Shown here piece after piece: positions 1 to 11,259 of a stretch of DNA of 64,000 nt. The stretch's first letter is position 1. Each line of letters starts with the position of its first letter. The notes beneath the pieces were generated by a model that was given only the letters and a program-made list of their open reading frames with translations, was not told the DNA's origin and did no database searches. The translations under genes were made by a program, and so were the position numbers. Source of the stretch: Massospora cicadina (lineage: Eukaryota > Entomophthoromycota > Entomophthoromycetes > Entomophthorales > Entomophthoraceae); NCBI GenBank assembly GCA_022478985.1, contig JAKSZP010009309.1, forward strand, positions 62,001-126,000, in the 5' to 3' direction.

Positions 1-1217
1 ATACTATAACATAAAAACGCTGGAGGAAGAGTAGAATTGACATTGGCCAAAACAATTAGTTTCATGTACCTAGTACCAATTATTTGGTCCACTGAACACC
101 CAAGGATTACGTTGCCTAAGAAACCCAAGGAAACGGTACCTGACAGGATTTAGTGCCTAACACTGAGGGTCAAACCAGGATAGGAGAACAAATAATTCTC
201 AGCGGACAGTTGAAAAGTTGTGTGCCAATTCTAACTATAAAACCCCAAATTATTCCCTAATAAAAGCAAATACAAATTGATATTAACTTAGTTGTTTTAA
301 CATTACTCTTAAAAGAAGAGTGTAAGGATTGGATATCCTTAAGTTGTTATTATCAAGTCTCCACTTGGCTCTATGTGAAGAGAATAGGTAAAGTGTTCCC
401 TACCAGTATCAGAACATCTTCAAGATGAAGAAGCACCTGTTTAGTGTTGGACAATACTCTCAACGTGGCCTTTGAGTATTCAACTCTGATAATAGTCTTC
501 ATACTATTTTAGTACTAGTGGTGCCAACCCAAAAGGGGAGCTGCCACGCATCTTTATTCACAAATGGGCCAAACAAAGAGATTATCATAAATTAAAAAAT
601 CCTAATATAGCCCCTAGAACATCAGCCTAGGAAGCCATATCAGATGGCGAGGAGGCTTTGGGGAAGCATTTTTTTGGCACCCGCTTTAGCTGGCGGACCA
701 TGGCGGACAGCATTGGGGTGGGAACATCAGCGACATGAGGCATAAGGAGGTATAATTGGGGTTTTCTTCATTAATGAGGCCAGCGGTGTCCATCGCCTCA
801 ATGTATTGAGCAAGTCGATGCTCAGCAAAATTGATGAGAGCTGGCACACAAGTAAATGACTTGATGCGCTGTTGGGTTTGGGGATAATTGTGGTCAAAAA
901 GAGATTTTTTGCTGCATCAATGCAAGCGCGGCTTGCACCAAAATCAAGCTCCTCAATTTTGTACTTCGCATCTTCCTCAAAATTATGAGGAAAATTGGGG
1001 ATAGGAATACCCTTGACAAGGGGCTTCATTGCCCCATGGAGTTGCTGGCAGAGGAGGGTGTTGGCTGGGGCAGCTGCAGCCACAACTGCAAATAGTTTAC
1101 ATACTATTATTGCCCCAGTTACTCAATTTCATTCAAATAATTAACTCAAGGATCCACAAATCTGTGCGGTTGAATTGTAGGGCCAGAAGCAAGCCATCCA
1201 AGTCTAAGATTCTAACA
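1..1217 (+). repeat. 5' LTR of G1 (truncated by window, interrupted by R1)
   Basis: Positions 1-508 and 1091-1217 match 7630-8261 of the 3' LTR nearly continuously, with the 582-bp R1 insertion between. The LTR ends in CTAACA, followed after one base by the primer-binding site. Confidence 0.92.
509..1090 (-). mobile_element. Truncated retroposon R1 (R family)
   Basis: This segment is absent from the matching place in the 3' LTR. It is flanked by an 18-bp imperfect target duplication (491-508 and 1091-1108, two mismatches), the mark of LINE-type integration. On the minus strand it carries the 3' third of the R-family open reading frame (about 1083 to 727). The encoded stretch beginning AANTLLCQQLHG recurs in R3 at about 56.48 kb. 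Its minus-strand 3' end, running into ACCACTAGTACTAA, also equals the end of R3. It is a 5'-truncated copy, about 0.6 of 1.9 kb. Confidence 0.85.
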
Positions 1218-1218
1218 T

Positions 1219-1236
1219 TGGTGCTCATTACAGGGG
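1219..1236 (+). other. Primer-binding site of G1
   Basis: TGGTGCTCATTACAGGGG lies one base after the 5' LTR. The same 18-mer with 0-3 changes follows the LTR of five other elements in this window, so it is the minus-strand primer site. I cannot name the tRNA. Confidence 0.85.
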
Positions 1237-1281
1237 TAGTTGAGTTGTTAAAAGCCAATTTAAATAACAATGTCTTATAAG

Positions 1282-2536
1282 GAAGAGCTTTGAAAGCTCT
1301 GGGTGAAACTACAGGCTGTCAATGAAAATATGCTCAACTTGGCATCTCAAGCCAATGTCAGTACATCAGAGGAGCATATTATCAAGGCAGAGGAGATGCT
1401 CAAACAATTAGGAATAGTTAATAATGACCTGTGCGGGAAAGTTGCCTCTTTGAAGCAGAAAAAGGGAAAACTCATCAAAGGAATTTTATCTCAGAAAACT
1501 GAATGGGAAGTGGATTGAGAATGCATCTGGTGGTTTCATGAGGAGTTGGCAAAAATGACCAAGCGGATGGAGGAATTGGAAAAACACAAATGTGATTGTG
1601 AACAATTTGAGGTGAATGATGCTGAAGCAAAGGCATGTGAAACGCCAATTGATAAGCCCTCTTCACCCCAAAACATGCCTAAACCATTTACTGGTGTGTC
1701 AGAAATGACTCCTGAAGTCACTCCTATGGCTTCTCGAGTAGCTGGGTCAAGGTCTTCTATTAGTGGAGCAACTGAGGAATTTTCAAAATATGCCAAAATT
1801 GCCCACCTTTCACCGGGATAACGCCCCAGCATTTTTCCACTTATTTAAGATGACCATGTTTGGCTATGCGGACCATCAAAAGCAGTGACTGTAATGTACT
1901 GCCTTAGCACAAGCTGCCAAAATCTGGTGTTCCTCACCTCAATGGGGACAATTGGTCATACGCGGAAGCCAAAGCTGCCATTATGTTGGAATATGAAAGC
2001 CCTACTCAGATGGCAAATTGTAAACAAGAGTTCATAGGTATCCAATTCTTCAAAGATGAGACTCTGGCTATTTTCGCCGACCATTTTTACCAAGAAGCTC
2101 AAATCTTGGCAGGAGCAAATGTGTTAAGCGACTTGATACATGCATAACCATGCAGTTGGTACTTTGCCCTACTGAGAACTGCATCGGATTATGGTGGCAG
2201 CACTATTGACTCAAACAATAACATCTCAGATGGTGTACCATCTGAAGATGCTCAGAGCCACGTTTGATGCTCCCAATTGCACTTTTAAAGTAATCCAAAC
2301 GAAGGCTCAAAATATTGTCAAATTTGCCAAACCATCTAAAGAATTTGAGGGTTGAGTTGTGTTGGGAAGTAACCCAAAGTTCAAAAAGAAGTGGACAAAT
2401 TGACAAACTGCTGTTTTCAATGCGGGAAGTCAGGTCACATAATTGCCCAGTGTTGGGAAAGAAAGCTAAAGGATCAGATTAATCGCATTCAAACTCAAGA
2501 AACTGGTTCAGATTTGGAAAAAAAACTAGCAGTCTA
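1282..2536 (+). pseudogene. G1 gag remnant
   Basis: Two open stretches at the start (1303-1518 and 1546-1821) encode a lysine/glutamate-rich, probably coiled-coil N-terminus, separated by one stop codon. A stretch at about 1985-2110 (LEYESPTQMANCKQEF, then FADHFYQEAQ) looks like the helical gag core. A complete nucleocapsid knuckle follows at 2412-2453, CFQCGKSGHIIAQC, with C-x2-C-x4-H-x4-C spacing. At least four frame breaks separate these parts. Gag would package the element RNA into virus-like particles; this copy cannot make an intact protein. Confidence 0.8.
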
Positions 2537-2929
2537 GAACAGGGACGTTCTAATACTGCTGATAAACCCGTCCCACCTGACATAATGAAAGAGGAAATCA
2601 ATATCTCTGATCTATTTGTGGATGATGACTCATCAGATCCATCCCATCAGGGAATTAACTTGGATGTTAATGCTATAACTTGAGCCAAAGTGAAGGGGAT
2701 CAATCCCAAAATTGTTAGCGAGGTCAATCAGCCCTATGTATAACATCTAGTGGAGAAAGTTAGATCCGCTGAGAGCTCTGAGGACTTAGTCAAAACGAAG
2801 TTGGATGAGGCTAACATTTCTTTACCTATTAGCACAATCAAGGAGTCATTCCCTGATTTATCCGCTCAAATAATCCACACACTTGATTTGGTGAATAAAG
2901 CAGCTATTCATTCAGTGAATACTTTATTA

Positions 2930-3290
2930 CAGTAAAAAGAGTGTACCTATGTTGATATTATAGTCAATAGGATAAGAGTCCAAGCCATAACCGATAGTGA
3001 GCGCCAATCAACATTGTTTCCACTAAATTTAGTGAAATGTATGAAAATCTCACCAGATTTAGAGCACTGAAAAGAGTATGGAATGGCTGGACCAGACGTT
3101 ACCATCTCATGTGGAGCCTACAGTGCGCTACCAAGTTTGGTTTGGATCACTGATGGTGTCAGCTCCCGCTATAGTACTGGCCAATCCAAACTATGATATA
3201 CTTATTGGGACAGAGTTCTTGAGGAAGTATGGGGTGAAATGTGATTTCAAAGAAAACACCTGACAATATTGGGGCAGATGTTGCCTTTGG
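2930..3290 (+). pseudogene. G1 aspartic protease remnant
   Basis: The active-site strand reads ITDSERQ where the family has a D-[ST]-G-A motif, so the glycine is lost. Downstream, at about 3165-3262, VLANPNYDILIGTEFLRKYG matches the second protease half (ILIGxxFL), and equals the corresponding part of G2 at about 18.53-18.6 kb. Retropepsin would process the polyprotein. A frame change separates the two halves. Confidence 0.75.
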
Positions 3291-3346
3291 TTTATCAACA
3301 GAAAGGAGAAGTTACGCTGACAAAGAAGATTAATTTTGTCAATTTA

Positions 3347-3640
3347 TTTTATTTTATTTATTTGAGGCAAGCTGACTGGGGGACGGATATTACTGAAATA
3401 GAGAAAGTATCGACATGAAACCTGAGCAGGGTCAACTCTGTCGTAGAAAGTTTTTTCACCTCCAGATCAGGACTCGGATTTTTCTGGTTACGTCATGGGT
3501 AAGGTTTTCATGTTATTATACCTACTAACCGCCAATAGTTTCCTTCAGCTGGCACCCCAATCAATGTGCGAAGGGCAGGAATCAAACCTGCAACCTTCAG
3601 GTTGGTAGCCGTACGCCCTACTGACTTGCCTTCCACCCCC
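3347..3640 (-). mobile_element. tRNA-derived SINE, copy A
   Basis: A 294-bp insert is bounded by a perfect 16-bp duplication TAATTTTGTCAATTTA (3331-3346 and 3641-3656). Read on the minus strand, the head carries a box A-like GGCAAGTCAGTAGG and a box B GGTTTGATTCC at tRNA-like spacing. The tail is a short AT-rich run ending in AAATAAAT. Copies B (30365-30596) and C (57890-58178) belong to the same family. Pol III would transcribe it and a LINE would mobilise it. Confidence 0.93.
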
Positions 3641-3789
3641 TAATTTTGTCAATTTAATTTATAGTGATGATATTATACCCATTCACTGTAGACTAGTCAG
3701 ACAAAAACAGAAATCAATGCCAACAGAAATTATGGAGAATTGGGGGATACCTTTAAAGAAAAATGCAGCAAGCACTATTCCACCAAGGG

Positions 3790-4035
3790 CTCATATCATA
3801 GCTAACACTTTGTTAATGGTGGAACTTCCATAACAGCTATATGGAGAAATCATCAATCCATGGGAAAATCAAGAATCAAACCGTGGGTTGCACCAGGAAT
3901 ATTAATGCCAGGTCACAAAAGATACAAATATTAGAAGCTAATCTGGGATAGAAGCCAATGAAAATTGAAAAAAATCAGACTGTTGCATTTCTGCACTTGC
4001 TCCCAACGGTGGAACTATACACTTTTCATGATTTT
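3790..4035 (+). pseudogene. G1 dUTPase-like domain remnant
   Basis: Between protease and RT, pieces in two frames read ANTLLMVELP, QLYGEI, APGILMPGHKRYK and KNQTVAFLHLLP. These line up in order with the dUTPase-like region of G2 (NTELEVEVP, GLYGEVIG, APGIILLGHEE, HQTIVYLHLIP). The Asp of motif 3 (G-[VI]-[IL]-D) is replaced, so even a repaired frame would probably not be catalytic. The assignment rests on order and pattern; no alignment score is available. Confidence 0.6.
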
Positions 4036-4091
4036 GGATAATTTTCTGAAATGGGATTGCTGGCAGGAGTTACCAAAAAGTCAATGTATTA

Positions 4092-5510
4092 GTGGATCGT
4101 GAGCAGCCATCCAATCAGACTACAAATCAGAAGGAGGATGTGCTCCAATTATTTGAAAAATATTGTAAGATATCCGCTCAGAATGATAATGACATAGGAT
4201 GCGCAAAAAACATACTCCACAAAGTTGATACTAGGGAATATCCACCAATAAGAATGAGACCTGTTTGTAGGTCAAGAGCAGTGGAAGCGGAGGTCAGCAA
4301 TGGAATAAGCAAGTTATTAGAACATGGGTTACTCATTCCATCATTAAGCCCATGGGTGAGTCCAATCCTGTTGATAAAAAAGAAGGATGAATCAAATTGA
4401 GTAGTGATTGACTATCGCTAAATAAACAAGATCACTAAAAAAGACTCCTATACGCTGCCCCAAATTGATGACAAGCTTGATAGCCTGGGGGAGGCAAAAT
4501 ACTTTTTGTCTATTGACCTGATTTTGGGCTATTGGAAAATCAATTTGCCAAAAGAAGATCAGGAAAAATGTGTGATAATTACTGCACAAGGACTATACCA
4601 GCTGACCAGAATGCCCTAAGAATTATGCAATGTGCCAGCAACTTTTCAGTGTGCTATGGATTCAATACTTAGTGACCTGAAGCTATCCTGCGTGCTAGTA
4701 TACTTAGATTATAGCAACGTCTTCAGTAGAACCTTCACAGATCATTTGGAGCATCTGGTTGAAGTTTCAAGCGGTTGGCAGCAGAAAATCTAAAAATTAA
4801 GCCGAGAAGTTGCCACTTTTAAAAAAAGAACTTGAATACTTAGGGTTTGTTATAAACTCTTATGATTACAACTGCACTCCATGAAAATAGAAGCTATCAA
4901 GTGGATGTCAATCCCAAAAAGTGTTCAGGATATTCAAGTCTTTTTGGGAATGGTTGGTTACTATCACTGATTCATCAAAGGCTTTGCTGGAATCACTGAA
5001 TCTTTATTTCACCTACTCAAGGATCCAAAAAAAGGGATTTGTGTGGAACAAAGAGGCCCAGAAGTCATTCAATAAGCTCCAAAAATATCTCATAAGCAGC
5101 CCAGTGTTGAAATATCTAAATTTGAGTCAGGAATTCATAATCCAAGTGAATGCCTTGTTTATGGCGATTGGAGCCATTCTGTCAATTAGATGACAATAGG
5201 GACAAACATCCAGTAGCCTACGTGAGCAGAACACTGTCACTAGCAGAAAGAAACTATACCATGATGGAGCAAGAATGTCTGGTGGACATCCATTCCTGTA
5301 AACAATTTTTTAAGTCTACATATATGGAATGCACTTTAAAGTTATAACCAACCACTAATCCCTGCACTGGCTCCATAACCTGAAGGAACCTGAAGGCCAG
5401 TTGGCCCAATGAGCTTTAAAGCTGAAAGCCCACGATTTCAAATTTATCCACTGGTCTGGAGTGGTACATCAGAATTCAGACAGATTGTCTTGATTGCTGG
5501 TTGTTCATGT
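4092..5510 (+). pseudogene. G1 reverse transcriptase and RNase H
   Basis: The first 102 residues (4092-4400) run from the connection segment into SPWVSPILLIKKKDESN, the RT finger motif. They are followed by SIDLILGYWKI, ELCNVPATFQ and the catalytic strand VYLDYSNVFS at about 4695-4725, where the second Asp of YxDD is Tyr. RNase H follows from about 5100 (FIIQVNALFMAIGAIL, the first catalytic Asp read as Asn), then NLKEPEGQLAQ and HQNSDRLS. Several stops and at least two frameshifts are present. It would copy element RNA into cDNA; this copy is dead. Confidence 0.9.
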
Positions 5511-5689
5511 GATCTATCATCAGGCTGATGAACTGTTTCAACGGATTATCAAAGGAGATATTGGGGATGAACCCTAAGAAATTCAGAATGCATTATGAAA
5601 AGCCATGGAAAATACTGAATTTAAGGACAATCAATTATACAAAAACAATCATAAGGAAAACGGGTTTTATTTCCTAAACCATCATAACA

Positions 5690-6720
5690 ATTGGAAATAA
5701 TTCGAGCTGCTCATAGGGCCGTTGGCCATGGTGGCCTAAGGAAAACAGTGGATCATATTCGCCATTATTATTAGTGGGAATTGGTCAACTACAATGTCGA
5801 GGATTACCTAGCCTGTTGTGTGGAATGTCAGCTGCACAAACCGCACAAGAACATCATAGGATACCAGCTAGTACGCCCTGGGTTTGCGTGGCACATGGTG
5901 TCCATAGATGTTATGGGACCCTTAAGTATCAGCACCGGAGGAGTGAAGTATATAATTGTCACATTAGATCATTTAACCTGATGGTTTGAGATGAAATCCC
6001 TCAGCAAAGTAGATGCAATAAGTACAGTGAAGTTCATAATTGACCATGTAATCTATCAGCACGGTTGCCCTCAAGTTATTCTCTGTGACAACAGAACCAG
6101 CTTTACTTCACATGTGATTCCTAGGCTAAACAAATTAATGGGAATCTGTGATGTTGTATCTGTTCTATATCATCCAGAAAAGAACGGAATGGTGGAAAGA
6201 GTGAATGCAACTCTAGCCTCAACCTTATGAAAATTGGTTGTGTGGAAACTTACACTTGAGCAGCATATCTGAGTTCAGTCACTTTTGCTTATAATATTAG
6301 TTACCATTTGGCGACTAAGAAACACCATTCAAACTGTTATATGGGTGGAAAGCCGTATTACCACTAATATTGTATTCAGCAGTAGAGCCATCTTTGGGGA
6401 TGAGTGCCAAACATTATCTATCACGACTGGCTAATATCCTGATTGAATTACAATCTCAGGCATTTGAGATGACAATGATAAAAAGAATCAATGCAAAGAA
6501 AATGGATGACCAGAATCAACTTACGTTGAAAGAATACCATGTGGGTGATAGGGTAGCCTATTGCAATACCCATGGGTTTGGGAGAAAAAATAAGTTGGAC
6601 GCCCTATGGATGAGACCATTCAAAATTATTGCTAAGTCATCAAATGATGCCTATACAATCAAGAATACTGAGAATGGTTGCATAGTCAATAGAATCCATG
6701 AAAAATACTTAGTGTATTGA
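5690..6720 (+). pseudogene. G1 integrase
   Basis: The zinc-binding end keeps CCVECQLHKPHK (about 5812-5850). The catalytic core has all three acidic residues: SIDVMGP (about 5905), CDNRTSF (about 6088) and HPEKNGMVERVNATL (about 6172-6216). The C-terminal part is open for 116 residues (6370-6720) and holds a GPY/F-like module (KLDALWMRPFKIIAK). Two frame breaks separate core and C-terminus. There is no chromodomain after it. Integrase joins cDNA ends to the host chromosome. Confidence 0.9.
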
Positions 6721-7309
6721 ACTTAAAGGGAATATATATATATAATAATGGGAAAAAATATAGATAAACAAAAAAGATAAAAAAGATGCATAAAAATATA
6801 AAAAAGTAAAAAATAACAAAAACCAATTTAATTCAAACAGTATTCATATAGTGATATTCCCACCTACCAAGCGTGGAGGAAGGAATAGTAGTGGGCATGA
6901 GTCCCAAGCGTTGGCAGGATCAGGAAGGGCTGAAACTAGATCTCCAGAATAGTCCCTATCAATGAAATGTTGAGACTCATCCTGGGGTTTTTACAGGTGT
7001 CAAAGTGCCAATGAGACACATCCTGGGGTTTGTACAGGTGGATTAATTGATCTTTCAGCAAATGATGTGAAGATGGGACTGGTGCAGCATGATGTCATGG
7101 GAAATGCGCTCAAGAAGAGGTGGCAATGGGTGACAACCAAGGATATGAAGTCATCAAACTGAGCAGAGCATATGGGCATTGAGTGTGAACAAACCTACAC
7201 TACGCTGAGGACATAGAGATATGACAAACCAAATATGAGCTCCAGCTGAGGCGGCTTCCATTCCCAAGGGTTCTATCTTCTGTTGGATATCTGATCAAGA
7301 AGGGGGATG
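6721..7309 (+). other. G1 non-coding segment between pol and 3' LTR
   Basis: No reading frame. It opens with A-rich, low-complexity DNA (6721-6840). A 28-bp unit (GAGACTCATCCTGGGG and following) then occurs at 6972-6999 and again, with two changes, at 7013-7040. It ends with a purine run, AAGAAGGGGGATG (7298-7309 region), which is the likely polypurine tract priming plus-strand DNA. Confidence 0.7.
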
Positions 7310-8261
7310 TGTCAGAATTGCAGATGACCACATAATCCAACCTTTTGACCAAATATAAGATTTGACAATTAAGTTATAGTTATATAGGATTGCAATAGTG
7401 GCTGATTGATGAGAATATTGTCAGACATCATCCCCAATGATATTAGAGGTTGTCAACTAATGAAATATTGTTGGGCATCATCCTCAATGATATTTGGTGC
7501 TGCTGACAGATGATAAGTTCGTCAGGCATCATTCCCAACGAAATCAAGCAATAATTTAATATTGGAATAACACCCAATAGTCAAATTATAGGGAATCATT
7601 CAGAGTGGAATGGATTGGAGTTGTTGGAAACTACCAAAATGTTTGAATGCTGGAGGAAGTGTAGAATTATCATCGGCCAAAACAATTGGTTTTGTGTGCC
7701 TAATACCAAATATTTGGTCTGCTGAACACCTGAGGATTACACTGCCTAAGAAACCCAAGGCACTGTACCCAATGAGATTTGGTGCCTAACACTGAGGGTC
7801 AAACCAGAATAGGAGCACAAATAATTCTCAGCGGACAGTTAAAAAGTTGTGTGCCAATTCTAACTATAAAACCACAAATTATTCCCTAATAAAAGCAGAT
7901 TCAAATTGATATTAACTTAGTTGTTTTAACATTGGTTGTTTTAACATTACTCTTAAGAGAAGAGTGCAAGGATTGGATATCCTTAGATTGTTACTATCAA
8001 GTCTCCACTTGGCTCTGCATGAAGAAAATAAGGAAAGTGTTCCCTACCAGTACCAGAACATCTTCAAGATGAAGAAGCACCTGTTTAGTGTTGGACAATA
8101 CTCTCAACATGGCTTTTGGGGATTCAACTCTACTAATAGTCTTCATACTATTATTGCCCCAGTTACTCAATTTCATTCAAATGATCAATGCAAGGATCCA
8201 CAAATCTGTGCAGTTGAAATCTAGGGCCAGAAGCGAAACATCCAAGTCCAAAATTTTAACA
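7310..8261 (+). repeat. 3' LTR of G1
   Basis: Begins TGTCAGAATT straight after the purine tract and ends TTTTAACA; 952 bp. The right-hand 630 bp match the window start (5' LTR). Confidence 0.9.
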
Positions 8262-8862
8262 ACCCCTCACCAACCTATTGGCTCATTGTTGGATCTTCTA
8301 GCTAACCACTCTCTCTACCACCGCTCTTCTCACTTCCCTGGTATTAACTCTCTCATCTCATCCTTCCCAATGTCTGAATATTAGTTTCAGCTTCATCCTT
8401 GGCCTTCAGTTGCTGGTGAGCCATATAATTATCTACTTATAAAACACATCCACTAACTGACATACTGGCTGACATCTGAAACCTTTGCATCTGATAGGTT
8501 AATCTATTTGGGTGAGTGAGTGAGAACTGGCAAATATTATTGAATAATTTACCAAATAACCTGAAACTAAACAAAATCAGTATTGGGGTTTAAGTAGATC
8601 AAATGGTTAGGATAAGCAGATCACCAACTACAAGGGCAACAGCAAAGCTTTCAGTCCAAGTGGCTCAAGAGTGGCACTGACACAGCCTATAGACTATATG
8701 ACTGTAGTTGATCCAACAGTCTAAAAGACCTTAGACCAATGTATACTGAAAGAGAGCGGGTTTCCTAGTTGTAATTTAATTTGCATCAAGAAAAATTAAG
8801 TTGATAATAATTATATATAATTTTTATAGAATAGTAAAAAGATTACAAACTAAAATAATAAT
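8262..8862. other. Intergenic DNA, nothing recognised
   Basis: No coding pattern, no repeat of other parts of the window, AT-rich towards the tRNA gene. An A-run on the plus strand at about 8852-8855 gives the minus-strand tRNA gene a TTTT pol III terminator. Confidence 0.5.
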
Positions 8863-8934
8863 GATCCTGCCAGGGATCGAACCTGGAATCTTGAGTTCCG
8901 TAGACTCACGCCTTATCCACTGGGCCACAGGACC
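8863..8934 (-). tRNA. tRNA-Arg(ACG)
   Basis: The minus strand folds into a complete cloverleaf of 72 nt. The acceptor stem GGTCCTG/CAGGATC has one G-T pair and the D stem is GCC/GGC. The anticodon stem TGAGT/ACTCA encloses the loop CTACGGA with anticodon ACG, and the T arm is CCAGG-TTCGATC-CCTGG. There is no intron and CCA is not encoded. A TTTT terminator lies about 8 bases downstream. It decodes CGU, and CGC/CGA when A34 is modified to inosine. It is the only convincing host gene in the window. A tRNA pseudogene is unlikely because every stem pairs. Confidence 0.95.
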
Positions 8935-9947
8935 TTATTTCTAAAAATAATTACATATTCAAATTTTTAAAATTGACTAAAAACTTATAAAAAGACATTA
9001 TCATAAACTCAGATCTTTATAGCATAATATAAAATATTTATAAGGTATTTTTGTATTTGACTATGAAAATATACTGATTTAAAACATAAACTATAATAAG
9101 TTAACTTATTTGACAGCTGCTTCTCCTAACAGCCATATTTGGTCTTTGGCTGACTGTAAACCCACTATAGCTCTACTTAATTAGCCTAGAAAGGTTTATT
9201 ATTATAAACAAAAAATTTCTTCATGATAGCATACTTTTTAGCTTCTAAAATCTTGATTTAAATAACTAACCATACTATATTAGTATTAATTTCATTTATA
9301 CTTATGAATGTTCCAACTACATAGACTGCAAATTGGTTATATTTTCTTTCATTCTCTGAGATATCATATGTAAAAATAATATGAACCAACATGATGAAAT
9401 ATTAAAGATATTATAAATATGGCTGAACTACTATATTACCTCTAAAAGTTCTTTAAGTACATAAATCTTTAAGTTAAACTTGCATCATATTATACTTCTT
9501 ATTAGATACTAATAAAATTTAAAGATTAAACATATAAAATTGTATGTTGATCCAGTTAAATCCAACTAAAATTCATGATCTTAACTATCTATTTTTACCA
9601 TAAATTGCACAAAGCTTATATGATTAATCCATCACTCTCCATATAGATAAACTAAGGTTTTTTTTCAACAGGAAGATTATATATCTCATAAGCAAGCTCC
9701 AAAAATTACTATGGCATAAATGTTATCCTATCCTCAGTTTATAAAACCCTGGCCACTTTTCTGTGGGCGTTTTTTTTGATTATTTTGGTTGATATTAAGA
9801 CTAAAATCTTATTTATCCGCCTTCTCAAAATAGTACTAATTAATTCATTTTAATTTCAAATCTGATCTGACTTAGTTGATATGCACCAGAAACATCCTTG
9901 GCTGCTTGGTAAACTCAGAATAACTCAGCTTCTCACCAACAACACAT
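8935..9947. other. AT-rich intergenic DNA, nothing recognised
   Basis: Strongly AT-rich, with stops in all frames and no motif I can support. Confidence 0.5.
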
Positions 9948-10338
9948 TTCAACTCCTTGTAGTCTGTTATATAAAGGATTTGCCTTCTTCAGGTGACAGT
10001 CAATTATTATATGAGTCACCAGAAATAACCTTGGCCACCTTAAACTTGGGATTATCAGTTTCCACCAACACTACTTAAATAATTTAAATGGTATATCTTC
10101 AGCTACTAGTTGTCAGTGATCCAAATACCAATTTGGGGCCATTGATTGGCCCCAATTGAACCTAACTTCCAATATAAGCGGAATACTGATTTGGCTCAAC
10201 CCTAATTGGGGAGCAACTAGCAAGCAATCTCATAAAACACTACAAAATCCAGTCAATGAGACATTCTGACAGGATTGGCCATTTCATTATAAATATTGAT
10301 TGATCATTGGAGGAATCCATCTGGTTAATATTCCAACG
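9948..10338 (-). repeat. T1 3' LTR
   Basis: Matches 10469-10853 with many substitutions. Its internal end reads CGTTGGAATATTAACC where the other LTR's outer end reads TGTCAGAATTTTAACC. Confidence 0.7.
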
Positions 10339-10449
10339 CTTCCCCCACTTATCCAGATGGTATTCCTCCTACTTTCCAGCCTTGGCATATGGGGCGAGAA
10401 TCCAGGGCTTGCCCCTCCATGCCACCAACAATTTTCAGAACTTAACCTT

Positions 10450-10467
10450 CAGTGTGGGGTCACACCA
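10450..10467 (-). other. T1 primer-binding site
   Basis: Minus strand TGGTGTGACCCCACACTG, one base after the 5' LTR. It differs from the primer site of the gypsy elements here. Confidence 0.65.
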
Positions 10468-10468
10468 A

Positions 10469-10853
10469 TGTGCTCCTCCCCTTATTTGAGGTATTGCCTT
10501 CCTCAGGAAATTGCTAATTATTATATATGAGGCACTGGAAACAACCTCAGCTGCCTCAAACTTGGAATCTTTGGCTTCCACCAGCATATTATAATTTATA
10601 CCAATTGGATCATCCTTGGCTACTAGTCACCAGTGATCCATATACTAATTTGGGGCCATTGATCGGCCCACTTGATCCTAACATCCCAAACTTGACGGAA
10701 TACTGATTCAGCTCAACCCACATTAAGGAGCAACTATCAAGCAATCGCCTAAATAACCACGAAATTCATTTGATAAGACAAACGCCAAGTTTGGCCATTT
10801 CCCCCAGATAATAATAAATCATTGGAGAAATACATCTGGTTAAAATTCTGACA
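10469..10853 (-). repeat. T1 5' LTR
   Basis: 385 bp, TGTCAGAA...GAGCACA on the minus strand; the partner repeat lies 517 bp to the left. Confidence 0.72.
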
Positions 10854-10859
10854 ATAGTT

Positions 10860-11257
10860 TTAAAATTTATATTGTATACTCTTGGGATAGAGTGGAATAT
10901 AAGAGGATTCCCTCATCTATTTGTCAGTTGCCAACTCTTGAGGATAGAGTTGAAGGGAAAGGTTCCCTTTTTTAAGTTATTAGCTACTCCACCAGATTTT
11001 GTTTGAAGAGAGGAAGAGTCAAGAGAAAAGCTCTTTTAGTTCAAAAGTACCTTTAAGGATAGAAGGAAGAGCGTTAGCACCAATCTAGAGTTGAAAGCAT
11101 TATTTAAGCTGATTTTTAAAATCTCAATTAGGGCGATAGTCTTCATATTATTGCCAACCCAGTCAATAACTATATTGATACACTATTACAACGCACAATC
11201 CATAACCTGTGAAGTAGAATTGAGAGCTAAAGCGATCAACACAGCTCAAAAGTAACA
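10860..11257 (+). repeat. 5' LTR of gypsy element G7 (start approximate)
   Basis: The last ~150 bp (GATAGTCTTCATATTATTGCC onward, ending AGTAACA) follow the same order as the end of the G1 LTR, at lower identity. A primer-binding site follows. The 5' limit is not defined by the sequence. Confidence 0.65.
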
Positions 11258-11259
11258 TT

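Larger units (their letters stand above)
1..8261 (+). mobile_element. Ty3/gypsy LTR retrotransposon G1 (5' end outside window)
   Basis: The sequences at 1-1217 and 7310-8261 are the two LTRs of one element; the left copy starts inside the LTR, so its first ~330 bp lie off the window. Between them, in order on the + strand, are a primer-binding site, gag remnant with CCHC knuckle, protease, dUTPase-like segment, RT, RNase H and integrase, which is the Ty3/gypsy order (RT before integrase). Reading frames are broken many times. A retroposon (509-1090) and a SINE (3347-3640) inserted later. The family placement is firm; the element is not autonomous. Confidence 0.93.
9948..10853 (-). mobile_element. 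Miniature LTR retrotransposon T1 (TRIM-like)
   Basis: Two direct repeats 517 bp apart (about 9948-10338 and 10469-10853) enclose only 130 bp. On the minus strand the right repeat starts TGTCAGAATT and ends GGAGCACA. One base later comes a primer-binding-site-like TGGTGTGACCCCACACTG (10450-10467). The other end of the 130 bp is a purine tract AAGTGGGGGAAG (10339-10349) directly before the left repeat. LTR, PBS, PPT and LTR with no coding capacity is the TRIM layout. I could not find a target duplication, so the left end is approximate. Confidence 0.72.

Noticed and set aside
727..1083. 118-residue minus-strand frame as a host gene
   Set aside because: It is inside R1, flanked by a target duplication and interrupting a gypsy LTR, with copies in R3; it is transposon sequence.
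6728..6745. Short TA-repeat run as a promoter or origin
   Set aside because: Simple low-complexity DNA in the A-rich tail of G1; no supporting context.
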